Assembly: GCA_945861245.1 (NCBI GenBank)
Contig: CAMAUE010000013.1
Coordinates: 1 to 57,308, forward strand
DNA: 57,308 nucleotides
Direction: 5' to 3'
From: Singulisphaera sp. GP187
Lineage (GTDB): Bacteria; Planctomycetota; Planctomycetia; Gemmatales; Gemmataceae
A program made the position numbers and the translations under genes. This document shows, piece after piece, positions 7,413 to 16,274 of this stretch (position 1 is the first letter of the stretch; every line of letters starts with the position of its first letter). The notes under the pieces were generated by a model. It saw nothing but the letters and a program-made list of their open reading frames with translations. It was not told the DNA's origin and did not search any database.

Positions 7413-7450
7413 TTTTCAGGGCTGTGCTCTACCAGCTGAGCTATCTCACC
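7413..7450 (-). tRNA. 5' half of tRNA-Phe(GAA), disrupted in the anticodon loop
   Basis: On the minus strand the sequence reads acceptor strand GGTGAGA, TA, D arm GCTCAGCTGGTAGAGC, A26, the anticodon 5' stem CAGCC and loop CTGAAAA with anticodon GAA. After the loop, the expected GGCTG stem, T arm and TCTCACC acceptor strand are missing and unrelated sequence follows. It is a tRNA-Phe fragment cut exactly at the anticodon loop. It cannot pair with the tRNA-Lys fragment at 2612, since the acceptor strands do not match. It marks the right edge of the integrated element or a scar of another event. Confidence 0.75.
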
Positions 7451-7599
7451 GATTTGCAGATTCCAACGTCTCATGCTTTGAAACACACACAACCTCGATT
7501 CTACAGAGCGTGTTTCCGGTCGTAAAGGCCACTCTGCGGCAAAACCGCACTTGTAAACGAAGTCGCAGAAGTCGGACGGGTTTCTCAGGGCCAAATCTA

Positions 7600-7629
7600 T
7601 TGTCCCACACCACGTCCGTCCCGTATACT
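7600..7629 (+). promoter_or_regulatory. Candidate sigma-70 promoter for PQQ-propeller gene
   Basis: TTGTCC at 7600-7605 and TATACT at 7624-7629 are separated by 18 bases. They lie about 75 bases before the start codon at 7703. Match and spacing are good for a housekeeping promoter. Confidence 0.5.
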
Positions 7630-7702
7630 TTATTATTAAGCGATTGATCCCACCCTGCCGGCTCGTCGGCATTACGCTTGCTCTTTCCGTCGAGGTTCTT
7701 GC

Positions 7703-9001
7703 ATGAAATTCCCTGCTGTTGCGATTCTTGGCGTTTTGTTCATCACTTCCCAGGTTCGCGCCGACGATTGGCCGCAGTTCCGCGGGCCGGATCGTAGCGG
7801 CCTGTCCAAGGAGAAGGGGCTGCTCAAGCAATGGCCGAAGGACGGGCCGAAACTGGCGTGGACGTACAAAGACGCCGGCCTGGGCTTTTCGAGCGTCGCG
7901 GTGGCGAAGGGCGTCGTTTACACGCTCGGGACCGACATGAAGTTTGAGGCCGAGTACGTCATCGCCATTGATGAAGCCAAAGGCACGGAGCTTTGGCGTG
8001 CCAAGATTGGGCCGGTGTTCACGTTTGAACAAAACATCTGGGGGGATGGCCCCCGCAGTACGCCGACATTCGATGGGCATTTGCTCTTCGCCCTCAGCGG
8101 CGCTGGCGAACTCGTCTGCGTTGATGTCGCACAGAAAGGCAAAGAGGTTTGGCGGAAGAACCTGGTCAAAGACTTCGACGGCGGCATGATGACCAAGTGG
8201 GGATTCAGCGAATCGCCGCTCGTTGATGGCGACATAGTCATTTGCACACCGGGCGGCGCCGGCGGTACGCTGCTCGCGCTCAACAAAACAACGGGCGCGA
8301 CCGTGTGGCGTTCCAAGGGTTGGACGGATCTCGCACCGTACTCGTCGCCCGTCGTCGCCGACATCCATGGGAAACGCCAATATATCCAAATCGGCTTCGC
8401 GGGCGCGGCAACTGGCGCCTTCCTCGCAGGTGTGGACGCCAAGACCGGCACGGTGCTGTGGAAAAACAACATCGTTCCCGGCGATAGCTACGCCATTTCG
8501 CCGACGCCCGTCGTTCGAGGCACGCGCGTCTATGCGACGACCTCCGACGCCAGCCATTCCTTTGAAATCGATGTCAAACAAACCGCCGAAGAGAAGTTTA
8601 AGAAAGCGAACTGGAAAAAGCTCAAAAACCGCGATGGCGGCGTCGTGCTCGTCGGGGATCACATCTATGGGCATTCCGAACCCGGCATGTGGGTTTGCCA
8701 GGACTTCAAGACTGGCGATCAGGCCTGGGCGGAACGTAATGATTTCAAATGCGACAGTGGATCGATCATCGCGGCGGACGGCATGCTCTACCTCTACACC
8801 GACGAAGGCAAAGTCGGTCTGGCCGATGCGGACTCCAAGGGCTTCAACCTCGTCAGTCAATTCAAAATCCCGGAGATGTCGAAGATTCAGCCGAATCGGC
8901 AAACGAGCAAGGACAGCCGAACCTGGACGAACCCAGCCATCGCGAATGGGCATCTGTATCTGCGCGATCACGAGTTTATCTTTGCGTACAAAATTAAGTA
9001 A
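7703..9001 (+). CDS. Exported PQQ-like beta-propeller protein (BamB-like)
   Basis: This 432-residue protein has an N-terminal signal peptide (MKFPAVAILGVLFITSQVRA, 1-20) and then a PQQ-type beta-propeller. The entry motif DDWPQFRGPDRSGLS (about 21-35) is typical of planctomycete members. Propeller repeats with ALNKTTGATVWR, GVDAKTGTVLWK and similar A-x-D-x-x-T-G-x-x-x-W units recur through the length. Such repeats build a disk of about eight blades. True quinoprotein dehydrogenases carry extra catalytic residues that I do not identify here, so a binding or scaffolding role in the periplasm is more likely than dehydrogenase activity. GAGG lies seven bases before the ATG. Three more propeller genes follow on the same strand, the next only after an AMP-binding enzyme. 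Substrate is unknown. Confidence 0.85.
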   Translation: MKFPAVAILGVLFITSQVRADDWPQFRGPDRSGLSKEKGLLKQWPKDGPKLAWTYKDAGLGFSSVAVAKGVVYTLGTDMKFEAEYVIAIDEAKGTELWRAKIGPVFTFEQNIWGDGPRSTPTFDGHLLFALSGAGELVCVDVAQKGKEVWRKNLVKDFDGGMMTKWGFSESPLVDGDIVICTPGGAGGTLLALNKTTGATVWRSKGWTDLAPYSSPVVADIHGKRQYIQIGFAGAATGAFLAGVDAKTGTVLWKNNIVPGDSYAISPTPVVRGTRVYATTSDASHSFEIDVKQTAEEKFKKANWKKLKNRDGGVVLVGDHIYGHSEPGMWVCQDFKTGDQAWAERNDFKCDSGSIIAADGMLYLYTDEGKVGLADADSKGFNLVSQFKIPEMSKIQPNRQTSKDSRTWTNPAIANGHLYLRDHEFIFAYKIK

Positions 9002-9005
9002 GCGC

Positions 9006-9091
9006 GTTTAGCCGGTCGCCTTTGGCGAGCGCGGGCGCGATGTCACATAGCGGAGAACTCGCCCGCGCTCGCCAAAGGCGAGCGGCTAAAC
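9006..9091. repeat. Family A palindrome, copy 1
   Basis: Arms of 32 bases (9006-9037 and 9060-9091, one or two mismatches) start GTTTAGCC and contain CGCCTTTGGCGAGCGCG. It begins just after the stop codon at 9001 and ends three bases before an ATG. The hairpin could terminate transcription or protect the mRNA 3' end. Confidence 0.9.
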
Positions 9092-9109
9092 AAAATGATT
9101 ACGGGTCAC

Positions 9110-10309
9110 ATGAATTCCCGCCTGGCGATACTGCTGCGAACCATCCTGCCCGCGCACCGCTTCTATGCGCGAAAGTTCGCTGGCCTCGACCTCGACGATT
9201 GGGCACGATTGCCGTTTACGACGAAAGACGATCTGCTTGCCAATCAGGCCGAGCATCCGCCCTATGGCGAACTGCTGACGGAGCCGCTTGAGAACTACAC
9301 GCGCTTGCACCAAACCTCCGGCACGACCGGTTCGCCCTTGCGTTGGCTGGACACGCCTGCCAGCTGGGAATGGATGCTGGGCTGTTGGCGGACGATGTAC
9401 GGCATGGTCGGCGTAACGGCGAGCGATCGGCTGATGCTCGCGTTTTCGTTTGGCCCGTTCCTGGGGTTCTGGACGGCGTTCGAAGCCGCCTCACGCCTGG
9501 GCTGTTTGTGTCTCGCGTCCGGCGGGCTTTCGACCGGTGCCCGGCTCAAGATGCTACTCGACAATCGCGCGACGGTGTTGCTCTGCACGCCGACGTATGC
9601 CCTACACTTGGCCGAGTGTGCGCGGGAACAAGGCGTGGCCATTCGGGGCGTGCTGCGAGCGATTATCGTGGCGGGCGAACCGGGCGGCTCCATCCCGGCT
9701 ACTCGAGCACGAATCGAGGACGCCTGGCAGGCCCGCGTCTTCGATCATACCGGCATGACCGAAATCGGACCGCTGGCGATTGAATGTTCTGCCCGTCCCG
9801 GCGGTCTACATGTTTTAGAAGATGATTACTTCGCCGAGGTCGTCGATCCGGTAAAGGGCGAACCGGTATCACCAGGGGACATCGGCGAATTGGTGCTGAC
9901 AAACCTGGGACGACTCGGCAGTCCGCTCATACGCTATCGGACAGGTGACTTCGTGCGCGTCGATCCATCGCCATGCCCCTGTGGTTCGCCGTGGATGCGG
10001 CTCGAGGGCGGCATTCTCGGTCGGACAGACGACATGATTGCCGTGCGAGGGAACAATGTCTATCCGTCGGCATTGGAGAACGTGATCCGCCGGTTTCCTG
10101 AGATTGGCGAGTATCGCGTTACGATCGATCAGACGGTGTCGCTGACAGCAGTTCGCGTCGAATTCGAGGCGAGCATCGACGGATTGGAGGAACGCTTGGC
10201 GATTGCGATCCGCGACGCCCTGCTATTTCGTGCCGAGGTGTCGCGCGTGCCGACCGGGTCGTTGCCGCGGTTCGAGATGAAGGCGCGGCGAGTGGTTGTG
10301 AAGCGATAG
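9110..10309 (+). CDS. PaaK-like adenylate-forming enzyme
   Basis: This protein of about 399 residues belongs to the ANL superfamily, nearest to phenylacetate-CoA ligase (PaaK). These enzymes activate a carboxylic acid as an acyl-AMP and usually pass it to CoA. The P-loop HQTSGTTGSPL lies at about residues 65-75, the A5 motif DHTGMTEIGPLAIEC at about 206-220, YRTGDFV at about 278-284, and the C-terminal hinge and domain GRTDDMIAVRGNNVYPS at about 303-319. A cysteine pair (CPCGSPW) precedes the hinge, common in PaaK-type enzymes. The frame opens at ATG 9095, but that codon is only three bases from a hairpin; ATG 9110 leaves more room for ribosomes. It lies between propeller genes, so its acid substrate cannot be read from context. 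Confidence 0.82.
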   Translation: MNSRLAILLRTILPAHRFYARKFAGLDLDDWARLPFTTKDDLLANQAEHPPYGELLTEPLENYTRLHQTSGTTGSPLRWLDTPASWEWMLGCWRTMYGMVGVTASDRLMLAFSFGPFLGFWTAFEAASRLGCLCLASGGLSTGARLKMLLDNRATVLLCTPTYALHLAECAREQGVAIRGVLRAIIVAGEPGGSIPATRARIEDAWQARVFDHTGMTEIGPLAIECSARPGGLHVLEDDYFAEVVDPVKGEPVSPGDIGELVLTNLGRLGSPLIRYRTGDFVRVDPSPCPCGSPWMRLEGGILGRTDDMIAVRGNNVYPSALENVIRRFPEIGEYRVTIDQTVSLTAVRVEFEASIDGLEERLAIAIRDALLFRAEVSRVPTGSLPRFEMKARRVVVKR

Positions 10310-10313
10310 AATG

Positions 10314-10394
10314 TCAAGCCCGCAGGCGACGAAGGAGCCTGCGGCATTCGACCGGGGTTCGACCCGCGCAGGCTCCTTCGTCGCCTGCGGGCTT
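10314..10394. repeat. Family C palindrome, copy 1
   Basis: Perfect 29-base arms (10314-10342 and 10366-10394) run from CAAGCCCGCAGGCGACGAAG inward. It directly follows the adenylate-forming enzyme stop codon. A related but rearranged copy lies at 25595-25664. Confidence 0.9.
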
Positions 10395-10449
10395 GTGTGG
10401 TTATGTGGGAACCCGCTATCAATGGCGGGCTATATGAAAAGGGAACCCG

Positions 10450-12747
10450 ATGAATCTGCGTTTCGCTTGGATGTTGGTCGCGTTCACCCTGATGATCGCG
10501 CCGTTGACCGGATCGGCGTCGGATTGGGCGCATTGGCGCGGCCCGACGCAAACCGGCACATCCGCCGACAAGAAATTGCCGGACAACGTGAAGGATAGCA
10601 TCCTTTGGAAAGCCCCATTCGGCAGTCGCTCCACACCGCTAGTCATTAACGGTTCCGTCTATCTCATTAACTACGACGCCAAGACCGCGAAGGTCGGAAA
10701 CAAGATCGAGGATGTTGCCGAGTCGATCCGCGAACGCGTTATGTGTTTGGATGAGAAGACGGGCAAAGTGAAATGGCAGCACACGTTTCCCGTCTTCCAC
10801 ACCGATATCGTCACCAGCCGACTGGGCTGGACTAACATCGTCGCCGACCCCGCCACCGGTTACATCTATGCGCATGGCACGCAGGGGTTGTTTATGTGTC
10901 TGGATGGCACGGATGGCAAGGTCATTTGGCAACGCTCGATGGGCGAAGAATATGGCCGAGTATCCGGGTACGGCGGCCGCGTTACCAGCCCAATCGTCGA
11001 TGAAGACCTCGCCATCCTTGGCATGGTCAACACCAGCTGGGGTGATCAAGCGAAGGGCGGCAACCGCTATTACGCCTTCAACAAACGCACGGGCGAAGTC
11101 GTTTGGATTTCGCAGCCCGCAGCATCCGGCGGCACGTACTACTCCGCACCCGTCGTCGCCACCATCAACAACCAACGTCTGCTCATCTCCGGCGGCGCCG
11201 ATGGCAGCGTCTACGCCATCAAAGTCCGCACCGGCGAACTGGTCTGGCGCTTGCCGATCAGCACCAGCCCGATCAACAGTTCGCCTGTCGTCGATGGCAA
11301 TTTCGTCTACATCGGGCATGGCGAAGAAAACGTCGGCAACAATATCCAGGGCAAAGTCGTCTGCGTGGACGCGTCCAACGTCAAAGACGGCAAGCCTGAT
11401 CTCGTCTGGGAAGTCGATGGCATCACCGCCCGCTATGCCTCGCCGATTGTTCACGAAGGCCGACTCTACATGCCCGACGATGGCGGTCGGCTCTTCTGTC
11501 TGGACGCCAAGACCGGAAAGCAAATCTGGAAGTTCAACTACGGTCGCGGCGAGTGTCGCGGCAGTCCGGTGATGGGTGACGGCAAAATTTACGTCGGCGA
11601 AGTGAGCGCCCGTTTCCATATCCTCGAACCCGGTCTCAAAAAATGCAAACGTCTCGACGAAGAATTCTTCGCGGGAGCGGGCGGCGTCGATGTCGAACTC
11701 AACGGCAGCCCCGCCATCGCCAATGGCAAAGTCTTTTTCACAACGGCGGACGAAATCATCTGCATAGGCACCAAGGATGGCCTGGCTGTGAAGGTCGAAA
11801 CTCCCGTGCCTGCGAAAGTCACCGTCGGCAAAATCGCCCATCTGCAAGTCGTGCCAGGGGAAATCGCTGTCCATTCCGGGGGAACCGCGCAATTCAAGGT
11901 GCGAGCGTTTGACGCCGACGGCAACTTCGTCAAAGAGGTCAAGCCCGAATGGTCGCTGCCCGCGCCGACACCGCCGCCGGGCGTGAAGGCCAACCCGCCG
12001 GCGCTCAAGGGCGTCATCAGCCCCGACGGCAAACTCACCGTTGACGCCAAACTGCCCGCCCAACAGAGCATCGTCGTTGCGAGCTATGAAGGGCTTACAG
12101 CCCGGGCGCGGGTTCGTGTCGCGCCGGGGGCTTTTTACGCCACCGATTTCGACAAGCTCCCCGCCGGCGTCGTCCCCGGCGGTTGGGTCAACACCCAGGG
12201 CAAATGGATCATCAAAGACCTCAAGGGCAACAAGGTCATCGCCAAGATCAACGATAAATTCTCGCCGCTCTTTTCGCGTGGCAATGCGTATATCACGCTG
12301 CCGACTTCCAAGGACTACACCGTCGAATCCGATGTCATGGGTACGGAAATCGTCGCGCAAGCAGGCCAGGTGCGCCATCAACCCGAGATCGGGATCGGCG
12401 CCAATCGCTACACCCTCATCATTGATGGCAAGACGCAGAAACTCCGCCTGATGAGCTGGGACGCTCTTCCCCGCGTTGACAAAACCATCGCCTTCAAATG
12501 GGAGCCGGAAACCTGGTATCGGCTCAAACTCACGACCGATATCGCCGATGGCAAGGGCGTCATCCGCGGCAAGGCCTGGCCTCGCGATGAAAAAGAGCCA
12601 GCCGCGTGGACCGTCGAACATAGCGACTCCAACCCCAACACCGAAGGCAGCGCCACGCTCTATGGCTACGTGACCGGCAACTTCAACGACCAGCCGGGCA
12701 CCGAAATCTATTTCGACAACCTGAGGATTTCACCGAATAAAAAGTGA
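10450..12747 (+). CDS. Large exported PQQ-like beta-propeller protein
   Basis: This 765-residue protein has a signal peptide (about 1-23, ending LTGSASD) and a PQQ-type beta-propeller over about residues 25-450, beginning DWAHWRGPTQTGTS. Repeat units include CLDEKTGKVKWQ, AFNKRTGEVVWIS, AIKVRTGELVWRL and CLDAKTGKQIWKF. A separate beta-rich part follows: an Ig-like stretch at about 455-560 (VPGEIAVHSGGTAQFKVRAFDADGNFV) and a jelly-roll-like C-terminal domain from about 575 that starts FYATDFDKLPAGVVPGGW. The last domain resembles carbohydrate- or polymer-binding domains of planctomycete exported proteins. AGGGA lies five bases before the ATG. It is the longest of the four propellers; catalytic function is not evident. 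Confidence 0.85.
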   Translation: MNLRFAWMLVAFTLMIAPLTGSASDWAHWRGPTQTGTSADKKLPDNVKDSILWKAPFGSRSTPLVINGSVYLINYDAKTAKVGNKIEDVAESIRERVMCLDEKTGKVKWQHTFPVFHTDIVTSRLGWTNIVADPATGYIYAHGTQGLFMCLDGTDGKVIWQRSMGEEYGRVSGYGGRVTSPIVDEDLAILGMVNTSWGDQAKGGNRYYAFNKRTGEVVWISQPAASGGTYYSAPVVATINNQRLLISGGADGSVYAIKVRTGELVWRLPISTSPINSSPVVDGNFVYIGHGEENVGNNIQGKVVCVDASNVKDGKPDLVWEVDGITARYASPIVHEGRLYMPDDGGRLFCLDAKTGKQIWKFNYGRGECRGSPVMGDGKIYVGEVSARFHILEPGLKKCKRLDEEFFAGAGGVDVELNGSPAIANGKVFFTTADEIICIGTKDGLAVKVETPVPAKVTVGKIAHLQVVPGEIAVHSGGTAQFKVRAFDADGNFVKEVKPEWSLPAPTPPPGVKANPPALKGVISPDGKLTVDAKLPAQQSIVVASYEGLTARARVRVAPGAFYATDFDKLPAGVVPGGWVNTQGKWIIKDLKGNKVIAKINDKFSPLFSRGNAYITLPTSKDYTVESDVMGTEIVAQAGQVRHQPEIGIGANRYTLIIDGKTQKLRLMSWDALPRVDKTIAFKWEPETWYRLKLTTDIADGKGVIRGKAWPRDEKEPAAWTVEHSDSNPNTEGSATLYGYVTGNFNDQPGTEIYFDNLRISPNKK

Positions 12748-12757
12748 GGCATGGCAT

Positions 12758-12815
12758 TTCCGCTAGCGGCTTAGCGCTCAAATGAACTCACGCGAGCGCT
12801 AAGCCTCTAGCGGAA
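12758..12815. repeat. Family B palindrome, copy 1
   Basis: TTCCGCTAGCGGCTTAGCGC and its inverse form a hairpin with arms of about 22 bases just after the stop at 12747. The family is defined by CCGCTTGCGGCTTAGCGCTC; this copy has TAG in place of TTG in both arms, so the base changes are compensated. Confidence 0.88.
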
Positions 12816-12888
12816 TTAGGAAGCCGCCTTCCGCAAAGAGTTGACCAAGAAACGCTAACGACCTCAACCCAAAATGGAGTGACTTGAT

Positions 12889-14586
12889 ATGACCAGTTAT
12901 CCGTTCCTGAAACGCGGGCTTGCCGCGGGACTTTCGCTCGTCATCGTCGGCGTGGCGGTCTTCTTTGTAATGCGTCAAACCAACCTTGCGACTGAAAACG
13001 ACAAGGGGCAGAGCGACCTAGGCGGCCTCCTTTTGCAGCGTGCCACCGGCGATTGGACGATGTTCGGCGGTACGCCATCGCGTAACATGGCCAACGCCGT
13101 CGCCACGGGCTTGCCTGCCAAGTGGGACGTTGACACCAAGATGAACATTAAATGGGCCGCCAGCCTCGGCTCCAAAGCCTATGGCGGTCCGATTGTCGCC
13201 GGCGGTCGCGTTTTCATTGGCACCAATAACCAAAACCCGCGCAATCCCAAAGATGTCAAGCCGGTGCTGGACAAGGACGGCAAGCAAGTCGTCGTCAACG
13301 GTGTGCCAAAGACCACGCCAATCGATCTCGGCGTCGTCATGTGTTTCGACGAAAAGAAGGGCGACTTCCAGTGGCAGGTTACCTTCAACAAGCTGCCCGG
13401 CGGCCAGGTCGTTGATTGGCCTCTCGAAGGCATCTGCTCCAGCCCGGCTGTCGAAGGCGACAAACTCTACTACGTCTCTAATCGTTGCGAGGTCGTCTGC
13501 GCCGACGTCAACACGGGCAAAGAAATCTGGAAGCTCGACATGATCGGCAAGCTCGGCGTATTCCCGCACAACCTGGCCGACTGTTCGCCGCTCCTCGTCG
13601 GCGACCACCTTTGGGTCGTCACATCCAACGGTGTCAACGAAGACCATATCAGCGTGCCATCACCCAAGGCGCCGAGCTTCATCAAAGTCGAGAAAAAGAC
13701 CGGCGACGTCGTTTGGCAGGATAATTCTCCCTCCGCGCAGATGCTGGCGGCCGGCGCCCAGGCGAACCAGGCGAACTTCCTAAAAAATCTCGTCAATCGC
13801 GGCCAACTCATCCAGCACGGTCAATGGGCGAATCCGGCCTACGGCGTCGTCAACGGCCAGCCGCAGGTCATCTTCCCCGGCGGCGACGGCTGGATTTATG
13901 CCTTCGATCCGAAAGCCAAGACCGGCGATGCGCCGATCTGGAAATTCGACTGCAATCCCAAAGACTCCAAGTACGAATTGTCAGGCAAAGGTACCCGCAA
14001 CGATTTCATCGGCACGCCCGTCGTCCACAAGAATCGTGTCTACATCGGCGTCGGTCAAGACCCGGAGCATCGCACCGGCGTCGGCCATTTTTGGTGCATC
14101 GACATGACCAAAGAGGGCGATGTCTCGCCCGATCTCGTCACCGATAACGAGGTTTTTCCGCCCAAGACCAAGCCCAATCCGAACTCCGCAGCCGTCTGGC
14201 ATTACGGTGGTGTTATCGAAGACAAGGATTTGGTCAGGAAGCTCCGCCGCAATTACTACTTTGGCCGCACGATGTCCACGGCTGCAATCCACGAAGACAT
14301 CTGCTACATCGCCGATCTCGGCGGCGTGCTGCATGCGCTCGACGCCAATACCGGCAAGCTGCACTGGGAACACGATACCAAGGCCGACATCTGGGGTTCC
14401 CCATACTACGCCGACGGCAAGGTATTCTTGGGCACGGACGACGCGCTCTGGGTCTTCCAGCACGGCGCGAAGAAGCAAGAGCCGCACGAGTTCGACATGG
14501 GCGGGCGCTGCCGGGCCACGCCCATCGCCGCCAACGGCGTGCTCTACGTGATGACGGAAAATAAATTGTTCGCGATCGCCAAGTAA
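12889..14586 (+). CDS. Membrane-anchored PQQ-like beta-propeller protein
   Basis: This 565-residue protein has one N-terminal membrane helix (about 8-28) with a positive charge cluster before it and no clear cleavage site, so it may stay anchored with the propeller in the periplasm. The propeller starts at DWTMFGGTPSRNMAN (about 54-68). Units such as CADVNTGKEIWKL, KVEKKTGDVVWQ and ALDANTGKLHWEH are visible. It is clearly paralogous to the next gene: both share FGGxPSRNM, NIKWxAxLGSxxYGGP and an EGxCSxPxVxG-YYV-CEVVCAD block. GGAG precedes the ATG by nine bases. The pair probably arose by tandem duplication. A cysteine in the CEVVCAD block is conserved between them. Ligand and partner unknown. 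Confidence 0.85.
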   Translation: MTSYPFLKRGLAAGLSLVIVGVAVFFVMRQTNLATENDKGQSDLGGLLLQRATGDWTMFGGTPSRNMANAVATGLPAKWDVDTKMNIKWAASLGSKAYGGPIVAGGRVFIGTNNQNPRNPKDVKPVLDKDGKQVVVNGVPKTTPIDLGVVMCFDEKKGDFQWQVTFNKLPGGQVVDWPLEGICSSPAVEGDKLYYVSNRCEVVCADVNTGKEIWKLDMIGKLGVFPHNLADCSPLLVGDHLWVVTSNGVNEDHISVPSPKAPSFIKVEKKTGDVVWQDNSPSAQMLAAGAQANQANFLKNLVNRGQLIQHGQWANPAYGVVNGQPQVIFPGGDGWIYAFDPKAKTGDAPIWKFDCNPKDSKYELSGKGTRNDFIGTPVVHKNRVYIGVGQDPEHRTGVGHFWCIDMTKEGDVSPDLVTDNEVFPPKTKPNPNSAAVWHYGGVIEDKDLVRKLRRNYYFGRTMSTAAIHEDICYIADLGGVLHALDANTGKLHWEHDTKADIWGSPYYADGKVFLGTDDALWVFQHGAKKQEPHEFDMGGRCRATPIAANGVLYVMTENKLFAIAK

Positions 14587-14594
14587 CGTCTCTC

Positions 14595-14690
14595 GTTTAG
14601 CCGCTCACCTTTGGCGAGCGCGGGCGCGATAGTTTTGCATAGCGCCGCGCCGGCGCCGCGCCGGCGCTCGCCAAGGGCGAGCGGCTAAAC
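14595..14690. repeat. Family A palindrome, copy 2
   Basis: It begins GTTTAGCCGCTCACCTTTGG and ends with the inverse, with a GC-rich GCGCCGCGCC insertion in the loop. It lies between the stop at 14586 and the RBS of the next gene. Confidence 0.88.
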
Positions 14691-14712
14691 AATTACCCAT
14701 TCGAGGATTTTC

Positions 14713-16242
14713 ATGAAGCGCAATTTCGCAATATTCGCTTTCGTCGCCCTCGTCGGCGGTCAATTCGGGTGTTCAAGATTCACGCCAATCGGTTACCCGC
14801 CATCCGCCGGCACGCCATCGCCTGTCGCCGACAACGTGAGCGAGAAACTGATTCTGATCGCCGCGGGCCAACCGGACAAAGCCAAGTCCGACTCCCCGCT
14901 GTTCGGCGGCTCGCCGTCGCGCAACATGGTCAACCTCATCGACAAAAACGTGCCGACCGAATGGAATGTTGAAGAGAAGAAAGAAAAGAACATCAAATGG
15001 ATCGCCCAACTCGGCACGCGATCCTACGGCGGTCCGGTCATCGCCAATGGCATCGTCCTCGTCGGGACCAATGCCAAGGGAATGAACAAAGGCGAGAAAG
15101 CCGTTCTAGTCGCCTACAGCGAGGCGACCGGCAAACAGCTCTGGAAGCTCACCCACGATTTCCCCGGCCTGGCTCTCTTCAACGAAGCTCTCGGCGAAGG
15201 TCTCTGCTCCACGCCCGTCGTCGATGGCGAGCACATCTACTACGTGCTGCCCGGCTGCGAAGTCGTCTGCGCCGATCTGAAAGGCAAAGTACACTGGAAG
15301 TATGACATGATGAAGGAACTAAAAATCGTGCCCTTCCATCTCGGCAACTGCTCGCCGGTTGTCGTCGGCGATCTCGTCATGGTCATCACCGCCAATGGCC
15401 GGGACGACGAAGGCCACATTCCCTCGCCCAAGTCGCCGAGCTTTATCGCAATTAACAAGAAGACCGGCAAAATCGTTTGGCAGTCGAATCTGCCCGGCGA
15501 CAAGATCATCGAAGGCCAATGGTCCAACCCGACCGTCGCCACCGTCGATGGCAAAACGCAGGTAATCTTCGCCGGCGGCGATGCCGTGCTCTATTCGTTT
15601 GAACCAGAAACCGGCAAGCTGATTTGGCAATGCAGCTGCAATCCCGTTCGCGGCAAAGGTAAACGCGAGACCGAGAACTACATGATCTCCACACCCGTCG
15701 TCGTCGGCGATCGGCTTTACGTCGGCATGGGCGTTTACCCTGACCACCCGCAGTCGCCGCGCTCGGCTCATGTCGTCTGCATCGACATCACGAAGAAGGG
15801 TGACGTGTCGCCGAAATCGCTCGACGCCAAGGACGCCGCCAACAAAGGATCCGCGCTGGTCTGGGCGTTCGGCGGCACGATCGACCCGTCGCCAGCCAAA
15901 GGCCGACAGGCCTACATGGGCCCAACCATCAGCACCCCGTGCGTTCATGACGGCCTCGTTTACATTCCCGAGCTCGCTGGCTATCTGCATTGTCTCGACG
16001 CCAAGTCCGGCCAACGCTACTGGGAGCACGACTTCAAAGCCACCACCTGGGGTTCAGCCTACTACGTTGACGGCAAAGTCTACGTCGGTAACGAGGACGG
16101 CGATGTCGTCATCTTCGCGCATGGAAAAACCAAGAAAATCATCGCCACCCATAACATGGACGACGGCATCCACGGCACGCCCGTCGTTGCCAACGGCGTG
16201 TTGTATATCATCACCAAAACGAAGTTGTATGCGATAAAATGA
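14713..16242 (+). CDS. Lipoprotein-like PQQ beta-propeller protein
   Basis: This 509-residue protein starts with MKRNFAIFAFVALVGGQFGC, a basic then hydrophobic leader ending at Cys20, so it may be a lipoprotein, although the -3 residue (Q) is not the usual Leu. The propeller begins at LFGGSPSRNMVN (about 57-68). Repeat units include AYSEATGKQLWKL, AINKKTGKIVWQ, SFEPETGKLIWQC and CLDAKSGQRYWEH. It is the close paralogue of the preceding gene, and shares its CEVVCADL block. GAGG lies six bases before the ATG. As an outer or inner membrane lipoprotein propeller it resembles BamB in layout, but BamB-specific context (bam genes) is absent. Confidence 0.83.
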   Translation: MKRNFAIFAFVALVGGQFGCSRFTPIGYPPSAGTPSPVADNVSEKLILIAAGQPDKAKSDSPLFGGSPSRNMVNLIDKNVPTEWNVEEKKEKNIKWIAQLGTRSYGGPVIANGIVLVGTNAKGMNKGEKAVLVAYSEATGKQLWKLTHDFPGLALFNEALGEGLCSTPVVDGEHIYYVLPGCEVVCADLKGKVHWKYDMMKELKIVPFHLGNCSPVVVGDLVMVITANGRDDEGHIPSPKSPSFIAINKKTGKIVWQSNLPGDKIIEGQWSNPTVATVDGKTQVIFAGGDAVLYSFEPETGKLIWQCSCNPVRGKGKRETENYMISTPVVVGDRLYVGMGVYPDHPQSPRSAHVVCIDITKKGDVSPKSLDAKDAANKGSALVWAFGGTIDPSPAKGRQAYMGPTISTPCVHDGLVYIPELAGYLHCLDAKSGQRYWEHDFKATTWGSAYYVDGKVYVGNEDGDVVIFAHGKTKKIIATHNMDDGIHGTPVVANGVLYIITKTKLYAIK

Positions 16243-16274
16243 CGAAAGTTGTTTACGTTTAGCGCTCGCACGAT

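Noticed and set aside
6729..7450. Group I intron inside the tRNA-Phe
   Set aside because: The break at the anticodon loop fits, but I searched the following non-coding DNA for the 3' exon (GGCTG stem, T arm, TCTCACC) and did not find it.
2612..7450. The two tRNA halves as one split tRNA gene
   Set aside because: Orientation fits, but acceptor strands (GGTGAGA and AGGAGGC) cannot pair and the anticodons are Phe and Lys, so they come from different genes.
7364..8971. Long minus-strand frame opposite the first PQQ-propeller gene
   Set aside because: It is a shadow of the real gene in high-GC DNA. Its C-terminus (GEIAQLVEHSPEK) is simply the tRNA-Phe half translated, a well-known artefact.
10639..12621. 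660-codon minus-strand frame opposite the large propeller gene
   Set aside because: Composition is Asp/Ala/Gly/Arg-rich without motifs; the plus-strand frame has clear propeller repeats, signal peptide and ribosome site.
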